Below, in pieces: positions 9,979 through 18,425 of a stretch of DNA of 54,732 nt. This DNA is from a virus: positions 1-54,732 of IMG/VR virus record IMGVR_UViG_3300025450_000037. One strand, given 5' to 3'. Each line of letters opens with the position of its first letter. Positions within the stretch are counted from its first letter, which is position 1. The notes beneath the pieces are model-generated. The model searched no databases. It saw only the letters and a program-made list of their open reading frames with translations, and had not been told where the DNA came from. Both the position numbers and the translations under genes were made by a program.

Positions 9979-10594
9979 TACTCTTCACCTCCTATAGACA
10001 TAAATCCTAAGCCCTGACCTATACCGAAACCTTCTTGGTTTGCTGCATATCCTTTTAGATCAGCAATATCCAAAACTGCCACTTCCTCTTCTAGTTCAAC
10101 ACCCTGAAGTGCTGCACTAAACTTTTTATCTTCACGATCTTTTTTTCTTGAGTAATCTAACAAAGCTGTTAGTTCATCAAGAGAAAGTGAAGATTCTAAC
10201 TCGTCAAAGTTTTTCCAATGACCGAGCAAGAAAGCTTCAGACTCTAAGGAGCGTAGATCTAGTTCGTCCCAACTAGAGCCGCTCCCAGAAGGTTTGGGTC
10301 TGTTAGTTTCAGACCGCCGACAACCTCAAGGATTTTCATCATTGTAGGAGTTTCAATGATTTCTTCAAACTTATCTTGATCTTCTGCAAGATCTGGTCTT
10401 GTAGATTTTAAGCAAATCATAGCTGCTTTAATAAAAATTTCCATTGCTGCATCGGCAGAACCATCTTCTACATCCTGCATAGCATTAATTATTTCCATAA
10501 ATTTTCTTAATTGTTTAATAGGCAGAGGTTTAAGCTCGATAGTTGATCCATCGCTTAATTCAATATCTAGTACATCATATACTGTTGTTGCCAA
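9978..10594 (-). CDS. Tail assembly chaperone, -1 frameshift fusion (gpG-T type)
   Basis: Translation starts at 10594. In the last part of the first frame it meets the heptamer CCCAAAC (10298-10292), read C CCA AAC in zero frame, a canonical X XXY YYZ slippery site. A -1 shift enters an open frame that continues to the stop at 9978, giving about 205 residues. The second frame has no convincing start of its own: the first possible one is a TTG without a ribosome binding site. The arrangement, just upstream of the tape measure, matches the known gpG/gpGT system in which the fusion loads the tape measure with tail tube protein. Confidence 0.88.
10259..10594 (-). CDS. Tail assembly chaperone, unshifted form (gpG type)
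   Basis: 111 residues, beginning MATTVYDVLDIELSDGSTIE, acidic. Start ATG is preceded by AAGGAGC. This is the major product expected when ribosomes do not slip; it ends 31 bases after the slippery heptamer. A role in tail assembly is inferred from position between major tail protein and tape measure and from the frameshift arrangement. Confidence 0.88.
   Translation of the reverse strand: MATTVYDVLDIELSDGSTIELKPLPIKQLRKFMEIINAMQDVEDGSADAAMEIFIKAAMICLKSTRPDLAEDQDKFEEIIETPTMMKILEVVGGLKLTDPNLLGAALVGTN
10292..10298 (-). promoter_or_regulatory. Slippery heptamer for programmed -1 frameshift
   Basis: CCCAAAC on the minus strand, in phase as C CCA AAC (CCA = 10297-10295, AAC = 10294-10292). Both tRNAs can re-pair as CCC and AAA after slipping back one base. 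No stem-loop downstream was examined in detail. Confidence 0.85.
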
Positions 10595-10619
10595 TTTATA
10601 GCTCCTTTGTGTTAGTTAA

Positions 10620-10628
10620 ATTATACCA
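10620..10628 (-). promoter_or_regulatory. Extended -10 promoter for the tail chaperone gene
   Basis: TGGTATAAT on the minus strand about 26 bases before ATG 10594. It follows the hairpin after the major tail protein, so tail assembly genes can be transcribed separately from it. No good -35 is visible. Confidence 0.6.
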
Positions 10629-10648
10629 ATATTATAAGGTAATACAAA

Positions 10649-10682
10649 TTCAAGACCCCCCGATTTCTCGGAGGGCTTGAAA
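10649..10682 (-). terminator. Strong hairpin after the major tail protein gene
   Basis: TTCAAG..CTTGAA outer stem and a CCCCCCGA/TCGGAGGG inner stem with one mismatch and a TTTC loop. It lies directly after the major tail protein stop. There is no long U-tract, so partial termination or 3'-end protection are both possible. Confidence 0.6.
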
Positions 10683-10714
10683 TTCTATATTAAGTTTTAT
10701 ATACTAATCTGGGA

Positions 10715-11440
10715 TTAGTTTGTTCCCCATACACGGTCAATTACGACGCCGTATTCAGAACCACCGTATGATGCCTGAGAATCATCAGGGAGCAAACGAA
10801 ATGCAACTGGGAATACAGTTGCTGCGTCACGCTTCAAAGAGTGCATTGTAACATCCATTGAAACTGCACGACGACCGATGTAGATACGCTCTTTATTGCG
10901 TCCTGCATAAGTTTGTGTTGCATCTCCGATTGCATATGGAGCATTACCAACAGCGACAATAACACGTTCTACTGGAGCATCTCCAAGAGAACCTGCTGCC
11001 ATGTTGAGAGTTGCACCGACTTCACCTGTGATAGGATCTGTAAGTTTCAAAGCGTCAACTGCACTGCCTGCTGCATTATAATAAGAATCCATTTGACCCC
11101 ATGCGAGTTGTAGGTTTTCAAGTGTTGCTTCTGAAAGCTCTGTCTTGAGTTCTACTTTAATATCTGACTTAAAAAGTCTAGCTGCGTCAAGTAGTTGATC
11201 AACTTTAACTTCAGCATATGTTGGCTGATAGTTAAGTTCCAAACCAGTGTTTGTCAAACCGACGTTGCGGTATGATGCATTACCATTGAGTGCTGCTGCT
11301 GCTGAAGTACCTGTTGAAGTACCTAGAAGAGTTTTGATATCATTTGGTGTAGTAGTAGGGCGTGGGCTATTGATTCCGTCATTATTAGAGACGAAAATCT
11401 GAGCTGCACCAACTATTACGTTTCTTGTATTTGTAGCCAT
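10715..11440 (-). CDS. Major tail protein (tail tube)
   Basis: 241 residues, upstream of the chaperone pair and after a tail-terminator-like gene, which is the normal place for the tube protein. It opens MATNTRNVIVGAAQIFVSNN. The leader AAGGTGGTGAAATAAA (11460-11445) is identical to the one before the major capsid gene, as expected for a highly expressed virion protein. A strong hairpin follows the gene. I rely on position, size and expression signals rather than on a conserved motif. Confidence 0.82.
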   Translation of the reverse strand: MATNTRNVIVGAAQIFVSNNDGINSPRPTTTPNDIKTLLGTSTGTSAAAALNGNASYRNVGLTNTGLELNYQPTYAEVKVDQLLDAARLFKSDIKVELKTELSEATLENLQLAWGQMDSYYNAAGSAVDALKLTDPITGEVGATLNMAAGSLGDAPVERVIVAVGNAPYAIGDATQTYAGRNKERIYIGRRAVSMDVTMHSLKRDAATVFPVAFRLLPDDSQASYGGSEYGVVIDRVWGTN

Positions 11441-11538
11441 ATTTTTTATTTCACCACCTTATTTTATTTGTAATAAAACTAGATGACAACTTGCTTCCTC
11501 ATATAGAATCATAGCATTATTTTAAAATAAATCAAATT

Positions 11539-12054
11539 TTAAGAGTATCTTCCAGTGTAGCTGTTTGCTATATCACGTGTATACGAATAGCCTATAGTTA
11601 GTACACCACTCATATATCCACCCTCGTCTGTAAATGGTTGAACTGGGTCCGAGTACTCTATATTAAAAGTAAGGAAATTGAAGGGGCTTCCTTCAGATAG
11701 TTGCAGATTAATATCTTTAGCCGATAGATCATATCTTCTGAACAGATCTGTCAAAAAGTTGCTTATGGTCATAATTCTAGCATTATCCCTAGAAACGATC
11801 ATGAGTGTAATTGACTCATATGTTATCCACCATTGCGGATTTGCTCGCTTTTGAGCTATATCATAGGTTAAAAAATCTTTTCCTGGAAGCAAATTATTTA
11901 TTTCTGGTATTTGCTGTGCAGGGATAATAGGGATCAAAGGCTCGGGAAATCCATCAGGATAATAATCATTTATATCAAAAAGTCCCGCTGCCTGCAATTC
12001 ACTCCAAATAGCATTTCTTACATCATAAGCTGCTACTAACGTATAGTCTGTCAT
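11539..12054 (-). CDS. Putative tail terminator / head-tail joining protein
   Basis: 171 residues. The ATG overlaps the stop of the preceding gene by 4 bases. It is placed between the connector genes and the major tail protein, the usual slot of the tail terminator (gpU-like). The sequence (residues 1-60 include VAAYDVRNAIWSELQAAGLF) is compatible with such an alpha/beta protein. Assignment is mainly positional. Confidence 0.65.
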   Translation of the reverse strand: MTDYTLVAAYDVRNAIWSELQAAGLFDINDYYPDGFPEPLIPIIPAQQIPEINNLLPGKDFLTYDIAQKRANPQWWITYESITLMIVSRDNARIMTISNFLTDLFRRYDLSAKDINLQLSEGSPFNFLTFNIEYSDPVQPFTDEGGYMSGVLTIGYSYTRDIANSYTGRYS

Positions 12055-12770
12055 ACTATAACCTCCTGGTCTAGACCCATTGAAATTATTGAATCTGATA
12101 CCGCTCTTTTTACTGTATTAATGGTAGCATTGTTTTGATTTAATGCAATAGAAACGTTGTTGGATATTTTTTCAAAAAACCCAGAATTGTCCATTGCACT
12201 GTATCCATTATTTGTATACCATTCTAATAAAAATTCTGAAAATGCACCATTTACTCCTTTGCCACCTGGATGTAGTATGTTTATTTGAGTACCAGGCTTT
12301 ACAAAAACTAATCCGCTATCGCCAACAAAAGACAATATTCTTTTTGCAGTAAAAGATACAGATCTACCTTCTTCCATTACTGTTGCTTTATCTGCAAATA
12401 TACTTCTTCTTGTTACAATTTTTCCATTTTTTCCTTGTTGCAAAAGCTCTGGATTGATTGGAACTGGCATTCTAGAAGGTAAAAATTTTGCATTAATTAT
12501 TAATGAGCCATTTAAAACTGAATTTCTTTCAAGAACAAACAACCTACCAGATGGCTCCCCAACTTTACCCCACTCATAAACGTGGTGCATTTTTTTAGGA
12601 TTCATCCTGGCATATCTATCTACAGATTTAACAAACTCTTCACCAGTTACAGTAAATATTCCTTTTGAAATTTCGCTTACAACTGAAGGATTTGTAATTT
12701 GTTTTACATTGCTTAAAAATCCATCAAGATCTGACACTATTTGTTTAGAATCAATGTTAAGAGATATCAT
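12051..12770 (-). CDS. Putative neck/minor tail component
   Basis: 239 residues, overlapping its upstream neighbour by 14 bases and its downstream one by 4. Contains no motif I recognise beyond an N-terminal helix followed by mixed sequence. In related phages this slot holds an HK97 gp10-like neck protein or minor tail protein. Gene order is the only argument. Confidence 0.6.
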   Translation of the reverse strand: MISLNIDSKQIVSDLDGFLSNVKQITNPSVVSEISKGIFTVTGEEFVKSVDRYARMNPKKMHHVYEWGKVGEPSGRLFVLERNSVLNGSLIINAKFLPSRMPVPINPELLQQGKNGKIVTRRSIFADKATVMEEGRSVSFTAKRILSFVGDSGLVFVKPGTQINILHPGGKGVNGAFSEFLLEWYTNNGYSAMDNSGFFEKISNNVSIALNQNNATINTVKRAVSDSIISMGLDQEVIV

Positions 12771-13203
12771 TATTTTGTGCCTGAACTCTTAGAAGCACAG
12801 CTTCATAATAAGCAATTCTTCCAAATGGATCAAGTGTTGGATGAGAAGAAGTTACTTCAAATATTGTATCTGGATCACCAAACCTATCCATTTCAATAAA
12901 TATTGGTTTATTATCGCTTGAGCGTATATTTTCTATACGCCATCTTTTACTTAAAAGCTCATTACATTTAATTTTAAGCTGAAGTTTTTCGTTATAATCT
13001 CCCTCAGAACCACTTTTAAAAACCTTATTATCTGTTCGTGTTGAAGCACCATGAACTTTTACTGGCTCAATTTTACAATCTATGGTTTTTGCATAAGACC
13101 AACTTCTTAACACAGCACCAGTGTTGGGATCTTGACTGTACTCTTGTATGTATATATCAGCTTTAGTGTTCATTATAGAACCCATTATTGATGCATTAAA
13201 CAT
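12757..13203 (-). CDS. Putative head closure / head-tail stopper protein
   Basis: 148 residues, beta-rich, following the larger connector protein. Size and position match head closure (stopper) proteins of siphoviruses. The start shares one base with the stop of the preceding gene. Positional inference. Confidence 0.6.
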   Translation of the reverse strand: MFNASIMGSIMNTKADIYIQEYSQDPNTGAVLRSWSYAKTIDCKIEPVKVHGASTRTDNKVFKSGSEGDYNEKLQLKIKCNELLSKRWRIENIRSSDNKPIFIEMDRFGDPDTIFEVTSSHPTLDPFGRIAYYEAVLLRVQAQNNDIS

Positions 13204-14153
13204 TATATCAACATCATATTAATGTTACGATATTGATCAAGGATGTTATCCACAGTGATATTACCCGTACCATTAAATGCTCCTTTTGACATTTCAAATG
13301 AAATTTCGCTGAGATCAACTTTAGAAAGATATTTATTTCTCCAGTTATAATCATTAGACAATATGTCGTTTACAAGTAGCATAGATGCAATTTTAATATC
13401 CTCTGGCACATATTTATATCCTATATTTCCAACAAATTTGTACCTAGATCCGTCTCTAAATCTTCCATAATAAAGAACGTTTGCATCAACTTCGTTATCG
13501 TATCTAATGTCCCACCCTGGATCTATTAATCTTGCAACGTATCCAGTTTGCGTTAATTCAATATTGTACCCAAATTGATTATAAGCTGGTTGCTGCGTAT
13601 TATCAATAACAAGAATGTCATCTTCATACATCTTATCAACACTTGTCATTCTTTCAACAAGTTGAAGTGCATCAGATCCATTTGCAAACATCTCTTGAGA
13701 ATCATTTCTTAAATAAAATTTAAGACCAGTATATCCGTCAATAATTGTTCTTGCTAATTTTTCTGCATTTTGTATCTCAGATATTGGATGATAATTTATA
13801 TCTGATGGAGTAGCCCCATAGTTTAAAAAATCTATTATCTCGCTAATAGTCGAATAAACTGGTTGAATTTGATAAAAATCTGTTTGAGTTACTGAAAGAC
13901 CATTTATTACATATGTCCATCTTAACTCTAAAACACGAACTGTGTTTGTAACCAGTTGCGTTAATAAAAACCCATACTTACCAGGTTCTGGCTCATCAAT
14001 AACGTTTGACGAATTAAATCCTGATATTGGTAATGCATCATTATCTGCATCATAAATTGATAAAGTTGGGGGGTGATCTGCTTGAGTAAGCACTCCATCA
14101 CTATATACGTAAATGTATACTTTCTCTTGACTTCCTACCTGGATATTCTGCAT
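13203..14153 (-). CDS. Putative head-tail connector/adaptor with N-terminal Ig-like domain
   Basis: 316 residues. The first ~110 residues look like a beta-sandwich (YIYVYSDGVLTQADHPPTL onward). The remainder contains a helical part typical of head-tail adaptors (PISEIQNAEKLARTIIDGYTG and PEDIKIASMLLVNDILSNDY). A two-domain adaptor fusion is likely. Position after the capsid genes supports a connector role. Confidence 0.65.
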   Translation of the reverse strand: MQNIQVGSQEKVYIYVYSDGVLTQADHPPTLSIYDADNDALPISGFNSSNVIDEPEPGKYGFLLTQLVTNTVRVLELRWTYVINGLSVTQTDFYQIQPVYSTISEIIDFLNYGATPSDINYHPISEIQNAEKLARTIIDGYTGLKFYLRNDSQEMFANGSDALQLVERMTSVDKMYEDDILVIDNTQQPAYNQFGYNIELTQTGYVARLIDPGWDIRYDNEVDANVLYYGRFRDGSRYKFVGNIGYKYVPEDIKIASMLLVNDILSNDYNWRNKYLSKVDLSEISFEMSKGAFNGTGNITVDNILDQYRNINMMLI

Positions 14154-14181
14154 TCAGATTACCCCCCTTTTTATTTATTTT

Positions 14182-14580
14182 TTAGCTGTAAAACTCCTGG
14201 GCTTCTCTAGGCGTTGCTAATCTGAAGCCAGTCTGTCTATCAAAAATTTGTTGTGCATTCTCTTCTGGCATAGCTACAAATGGGTGTTGATCCGTAAAAG
14301 TATATCCCCCCACTTGATATGAATGATTTGTTCTTTCCATTTTTACTAAAACAGAATTAGATTTGTTTGCTGAAGTTGCTGACCGCTTCTTTTGTTCTAT
14401 TGCTGGTACTTTAACTTCTTCTTTTTCGGCATTATTAAACTTATCATACATCTGCCATGTGATTCCTTCTTCAGCAAGACGTGAAACAACCTCATTTTTG
14501 GTTTTTATATCTGAAATATCAACACCAAATGAGTCTGCAATCTTTTTTAATTCTGGCAACTTTAGTTCTGTAAATGACAT
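14182..14580 (-). CDS. Small capsid-associated protein with SAP/HeH-like N-terminus
   Basis: 132 residues. Residues 1-40 (ELKLPELKKIADSFGVDIS...KNEVVSRLAEEG) resemble a HeH/SAP helix-extension-helix unit found in phage head proteins and in Rho N-termini. A Lys-rich linker follows, then a C-terminal patch with a YQVGGYTFTDQHPF motif. It sits between major capsid protein and connectors, with its own promoter at 14603. Possible head-completion or decoration protein; function unproven. Confidence 0.65.
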   Translation of the reverse strand: MSFTELKLPELKKIADSFGVDISDIKTKNEVVSRLAEEGITWQMYDKFNNAEKEEVKVPAIEQKKRSATSANKSNSVLVKMERTNHSYQVGGYTFTDQHPFVAMPEENAQQIFDRQTGFRLATPREAQEFYS

Positions 14581-14602
14581 ATATTTCCTTTCGTCATTGT
14601 TA

Positions 14603-14611
14603 ATTATACCA
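14603..14611 (-). promoter_or_regulatory. Extended -10 promoter after the major capsid gene
   Basis: TGGTATAAT on the minus strand, 22 bases before ATG 14580 and just after the capsid hairpin. It re-starts transcription for the connector genes. Confidence 0.6.
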
Positions 14612-14623
14612 TTAAATGGCTAA

Positions 14624-14644
14624 GGGGAATACATAGTATTCCCC
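14624..14644 (-). terminator. Hairpin after the major capsid protein gene
   Basis: Perfect 9-bp stem GGGGAATAC/GTATTCCCC with a 3-base loop immediately downstream of the major capsid stop. No U-tract follows on the minus strand, so it may attenuate read-through or stabilise capsid mRNA. Confidence 0.6.
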
Positions 14645-14664
14645 CGCCTTGCATCTAATTAAAA

Positions 14665-15786
14665 TTAGAATGTGTTTCCGTTTAATCCGCCAGTTACATT
14701 TGCACCGTTTGAAACAGAACCTTGGAAATCAAAGCCTGCTACGGAACCTGCAACCTTAACGTTCTTAACGATAACGTGTGCATCGTAGTTCTCCATTTGT
14801 GCGCCAACACGGATAAAGAGAGTGTACTCAATTGTATCCTTCTTTGGCTGGAACAAACGATAGACTGTTACATCACGCTTGATACCAACAATGAAGTTCT
14901 GTGGGAATGTGAGGTGAAGATCACCGTGATCCCCTGCAGCACCTGAGTAGTCACCAGCAACGGTCTCTGTCATCAACGGAACGTTGATAACTGGAATACC
15001 AAATGCAAATGGTGTTACTGTGCCTGGGCCACCATCGTTAGCAGCAACATCACCACGGACGATACCTGAAGCGATATCAAATGGTGTGAAACCTGAAGAG
15101 GTTTCAGCTGTTAGATTATATAGATAATCTTGAACCAAGTTCGATCCTGTGAAGAAGCGAAGTTGATTACGGCGTTGCTTGTACTTACGTGGAAGAGTCT
15201 TGATAGCAAGATTGAAAATTGCTTTGTCAAGACCATTACCTTGTGCATCAACAACGTGAGCGTTGTCAACTGCGAGTTGACGGAATCCCTTGAAAGCTGA
15301 CATAAGACCAGAGCCTGATCCTGTACCATTGATTAGAACATCCTCAATGTCGTTACCAGCCTGGGTAGCCATCAAACGTGCAATGTGATCTTCGAGATCT
15401 GGACCTTCAATATTGTCTTCAAGAGACTCTGAAGAAAGTTCCCAATCAAGACGAAGCTTACGAGTTGTAAGCGAGATCTTATTAAATGTAGCTGCAGCAT
15501 TGGTATAACCCTGAACATAATCACGAGGATTATCTTCTTGTGCAACTGTCATGATGCGCTGTCCAACTGCAACACGATCAATCTCGGTTGTGTTAGAACG
15601 CATACGGATAGTACGAGCTGCCTTAGCAAGAATCGTAGCATCCCACATGTAATCTAGGAAACGGTTAGCCTGATCTGGATAGAGGAGACCATCACCGCTG
15701 AGATTTGAAGAATCTCCAGAAGCATTAACTGCTGAAGAACCTAGATTTGTTGTGTCAATTACTTTTTGTAAAAGTTCATTACTCAT
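14665..15786 (-). CDS. Major capsid protein (HK97-fold)
   Basis: 373 residues directly after the protease/scaffold gene, with a strong AAGGTGGTG ribosome binding leader and a terminator-like hairpin after it. An N-terminal arm (1-45) is followed by a region reading FLDYMWDATILAKAARTIRM, typical of phage capsid proteins of this kind. The internal DDYVQGY/LRLDWELSSESLEDNIEG stretch fits the same family by eye. Codon use is cleaner (more C-ending codons) than in the neighbours, consistent with high expression. Confidence 0.88.
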   Translation of the reverse strand: MSNELLQKVIDTTNLGSSAVNASGDSSNLSGDGLLYPDQANRFLDYMWDATILAKAARTIRMRSNTTEIDRVAVGQRIMTVAQEDNPRDYVQGYTNAAATFNKISLTTRKLRLDWELSSESLEDNIEGPDLEDHIARLMATQAGNDIEDVLINGTGSGSGLMSAFKGFRQLAVDNAHVVDAQGNGLDKAIFNLAIKTLPRKYKQRRNQLRFFTGSNLVQDYLYNLTAETSSGFTPFDIASGIVRGDVAANDGGPGTVTPFAFGIPVINVPLMTETVAGDYSGAAGDHGDLHLTFPQNFIVGIKRDVTVYRLFQPKKDTIEYTLFIRVGAQMENYDAHVIVKNVKVAGSVAGFDFQGSVSNGANVTGGLNGNTF

Positions 15787-15820
15787 TTATTTATTTCACC
15801 ACCTTATTTTTTTTGTAGAT

Positions 15821-16315
15821 TTAGTTTAAGCTATTAACCTTGAGGAAGGCTCCTTGCCATACACTTTTATTTATTTTTTTATTTGTCTCCAATGATCCAT
15901 TTAGGTCACTGGACTTCTTAACTGCAGATGCGGATTCAAAGTTGGTTAATTGATGATTTACATATTCAATTTTTCCATACATATCCGTAACTGACTTATT
16001 TAGGGCTTCATATTTTTCGCCCAAATCGGCAATCTGCTTAGCTAAATTAGCAGATGTTTCCTCAAACATCTTGTTAGTAGCTTCTACAGCTGCAGAACTA
16101 TCTGAGTAGTTCTTTGTTAAAGACTCACCAAAGAAGGTTTTTAGGTCAGAAACCATCTTCTCAAAATCAAAAGCATTTTCAACTTCTGAAATAGAAACGG
16201 CTTTTTCAATTGACTCTTCAGCAGCTACTGCTACCTCTTCAATTACCGCAACTTCTTCGGCGGGAGCTTCTGCATCAATTGACTTTTCAATTGTAGCATT
16301 TGTATCTTCTGCCAT
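15821..16315 (-). CDS. Possible nested scaffolding protein (internal start)
   Basis: An in-frame ATG at 16315 is preceded by AAGGGGGT at 7 bases, a better ribosome binding site than expected by chance within a coding region. Translation would yield 164 residues comprising the acidic segment and coiled coil only, i.e. scaffold without protease. Nested protease/scaffold genes are well known (lambda C/Nu3). Whether this start is used cannot be seen from sequence. Confidence 0.5.
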   Translation of the reverse strand: MAEDTNATIEKSIDAEAPAEEVAVIEEVAVAAEESIEKAVSISEVENAFDFEKMVSDLKTFFGESLTKNYSDSSAAVEATNKMFEETSANLAKQIADLGEKYEALNKSVTDMYGKIEYVNHQLTNFESASAVKKSSDLNGSLETNKKINKSVWQGAFLKVNSLN

Positions 16316-17185
16316 TGTGTTACCCCCTTCAGCGAGTGAAATATCATCACTCTTAGTTACCTTGTTTTTTTCATTTTGATCAGGATACATAAGTGTTGCA
16401 ACTGTTGAGTCAACTACATTTATATTACCTGCCAAACCTGGAGCTGCTGACTCCGTTGCTTCGTGTGCTGATGTTGGAGCATCATCTTTTGTAAAATAAG
16501 AGTCAATTACTTTTTCAATTGCTTCAAATTTTTCAGTATCAGATTGTTCTACCCAACCAATATTTGTCATGTTTGTATCACAAACAACACAGCTTTTTGT
16601 TGTTGCTGTTGATGTTGATGCAACTTCATCTGTTGAACACCAAAATACATTTTCTGTAATTATGCCTTCTGCCATTTTTTGAATAGAAAAGAAATTAGAT
16701 AGTTGATTTGCTGGTGAATCAACAATGCTAAGTTCGTGCAAATCAAAATTATGAATAACTCTGTGAGACTCTGTTCCATCATCTGATTTCTCCATCTTTG
16801 CATCTACAATATTTCCGCCAATAGAAAAACCTGAATAAGTTCCATCCAAACATTTTTCCCAAGCATCTTGTGCGCCTTTTGATATGTATGCTGTTACATA
16901 AATACCAGAATATTTCTTTTGTGTTGATGGATCAAAAAAATTATCTTCTTTAAAGTTGACCATCTTGCCAACTGCTGAGGATCCATGCATTTCACGAATG
17001 TTTCCTCTAAAATTATCAAAAGCTTTTTTACTTGCTTCTGCTGTTACTATGTCTCCGTGACGATCTAAATTGTCTAATGTGGCAAAACCAGAAACGGTTC
17101 TCTTCTCCTTGTTAACCTTTGTAATAGGAAAGTGGAGGGCCATTGAATTTTCGCTGTTTGTCCAGTACGTTTTTTGAATGTCCAT
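15821..17185 (-). CDS. Prohead protease fused to a scaffold-like C-terminus (XkdF-type)
   Basis: 454 residues. Residues 15-175 match the XkdF/caudovirus prohead protease pattern: a typical VSGFATLDNLDRHGDIV stretch, a candidate catalytic His67 (EMHG), a candidate Ser in GTYSGFSIGG (118-123), and HELSIVDSPAN. A middle region with a CVVC pair (~200) is unusual. The C-terminal ~160 residues are acidic then coiled coil (residues ~340-420), as expected for a scaffold. It precedes the capsid gene. A strong internal start at 16315 may give a free scaffold. Confidence 0.85.
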   Translation of the reverse strand: MDIQKTYWTNSENSMALHFPITKVNKEKRTVSGFATLDNLDRHGDIVTAEASKKAFDNFRGNIREMHGSSAVGKMVNFKEDNFFDPSTQKKYSGIYVTAYISKGAQDAWEKCLDGTYSGFSIGGNIVDAKMEKSDDGTESHRVIHNFDLHELSIVDSPANQLSNFFSIQKMAEGIITENVFWCSTDEVASTSTATTKSCVVCDTNMTNIGWVEQSDTEKFEAIEKVIDSYFTKDDAPTSAHEATESAAPGLAGNINVVDSTVATLMYPDQNEKNKVTKSDDISLAEGGNTMAEDTNATIEKSIDAEAPAEEVAVIEEVAVAAEESIEKAVSISEVENAFDFEKMVSDLKTFFGESLTKNYSDSSAAVEATNKMFEETSANLAKQIADLGEKYEALNKSVTDMYGKIEYVNHQLTNFESASAVKKSSDLNGSLETNKKINKSVWQGAFLKVNSLN

Positions 17186-17227
17186 ATGTAAATAAATAAT
17201 AGCAAGTTTTATAAATAAGTCATAATT

Positions 17228-17578
17228 TTAGGGGATATTTTTTATTATATTTGAATTGATTTTTATGACCTTTTTAATATCGGCACCTTCTGGCTTGTAG
17301 GTTTCTCCCGATAAAATTGGATCTGGAACTGATTTAGAATTATCATTTATGTTATTGGCATACGGCGTTTCTATGTGCGATGGAGGCAATACACCAGGGT
17401 CATTAGTTGAATTATGAGATACTAGCCCACCCGTAACAAAGCCAATTATCGGATATGCTAAATGGGCTATATCACGCTGAAAGCCTGTTGCTGCCCAAGC
17501 TGAAATTGCTCCAGTAAAGGCTATACTGAGTTGTTTTGCGTCTCCAACTGTGAACTTAAAATGATGTTTTAGCCTCAT
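17228..17578 (-). CDS. Small membrane protein, possible holin
   Basis: 116 residues. A weakly hydrophobic pair of segments occupies residues ~15-55 (LSIAFTGAISAWAATGF and LAYPIIGFVTGGLVS), and the remainder is polar. The ATG overlaps the endolysin stop by 4 bases (ATGA). A small two-segment membrane protein coupled to an endolysin is the usual holin context, so this is the best holin candidate in the window. Confidence in the role is modest. Confidence 0.6.
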   Translation of the reverse strand: MRLKHHFKFTVGDAKQLSIAFTGAISAWAATGFQRDIAHLAYPIIGFVTGGLVSHNSTNDPGVLPPSHIETPYANNINDNSKSVPDPILSGETYKPEGADIKKVIKINSNIIKNIP

Positions 17579-18423
17579 AATGTTCCTTTAAGGTTGTCAT
17601 AAACTATTTGTGGAATTGTATTATTTGCAACCGTTATACCCAATGCTTTTTCATATTGACTTAAACCTGTTATGGTTTGTTTATTCATTGTTCCAGTATC
17701 GTAGGCTTTTGGTAAAAGTCCCGCTTTTTCTAAAGCTTTTTGAACAGTCCAAACTGCATCGTTTGTTTGGCTAATAGCAAAGGAAGCTTGAGATGTGGGA
17801 AATGGTGGAGCAACAAAAACTGTTGTAGATTTAGATAAAGATCCAGAATTTGTTGTTCCTGGATGTGTCGCTAACATGCCTCCAGTTATTGCAGTTGCAG
17901 TTGCTGCAACACCTGCTGTTGCTTTCTTTGTAGTTATTTTAGATACTGCTGGCTGAATTGGCACTGGGTATTTTGGTCTTATTACTGCAATCACAAAAAG
18001 ATAATTTCTATGAACTCTAAAGCATCCTTCTTTTGTAGGATCATTTGGATTACCTGTATTAAATGCAATTGTGGTAAATCCTCCAGGACTTGCATTTTCA
18101 CATAGTTCTACGTGATCTGCTACCCCGTCCCCATTCCAGTCATACATTACCAAATCCCCTGGTTGCATCTGCATCTTATTAACAATAAGGCCTTGCATTT
18201 GAAACCAATGGAGTGCTGCAGGATTAAAAGAAAATCCTTTTGGAGTTTGTGCAGCAATTAAATGTGATAAACCAACTTGCGCAAAGCACCAGCTAATTCC
18301 CATTGCACAATAAGGAGCATTTTTTATACCATACCAATCACCGTATGGATTTTCATTATTAGCACCTTCATAGAAACCAATTTGACTTCTAGCAATATTT
18401 AATACATCTATTGCTGTAGCCAT
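17575..18423 (-). CDS. Endolysin: CHAP amidase/peptidase with C-terminal peptidoglycan-binding domain
   Basis: 282 residues. Residues 5-150 form a CHAP-type domain: candidate catalytic Cys39 in NAPYCAMGISWC and His104 in GVADHVELCE. A hydrophobic Ala/Thr-rich stretch (~165-185) links to a C-terminal peptidoglycan-binding domain (SQTNDAVWTVQKALEKAGLL onward, ~215-282). It has no signal peptide, so release depends on a holin. The gene lies three bases after the portal stop, an unusual location in the middle of the head genes. Confidence 0.85.
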   Translation of the reverse strand: MATAIDVLNIARSQIGFYEGANNENPYGDWYGIKNAPYCAMGISWCFAQVGLSHLIAAQTPKGFSFNPAALHWFQMQGLIVNKMQMQPGDLVMYDWNGDGVADHVELCENASPGGFTTIAFNTGNPNDPTKEGCFRVHRNYLFVIAVIRPKYPVPIQPAVSKITTKKATAGVAATATAITGGMLATHPGTTNSGSLSKSTTVFVAPPFPTSQASFAISQTNDAVWTVQKALEKAGLLPKAYDTGTMNKQTITGLSQYEKALGITVANNTIPQIVYDNLKGTL

Positions 18424-18425
18424 TA

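Noticed and set aside
9978-10229. Independent 83-residue gene starting at TTG 10229
   Set aside because: No ribosome binding site; the frame is explained as the second part of a -1 frameshift product.
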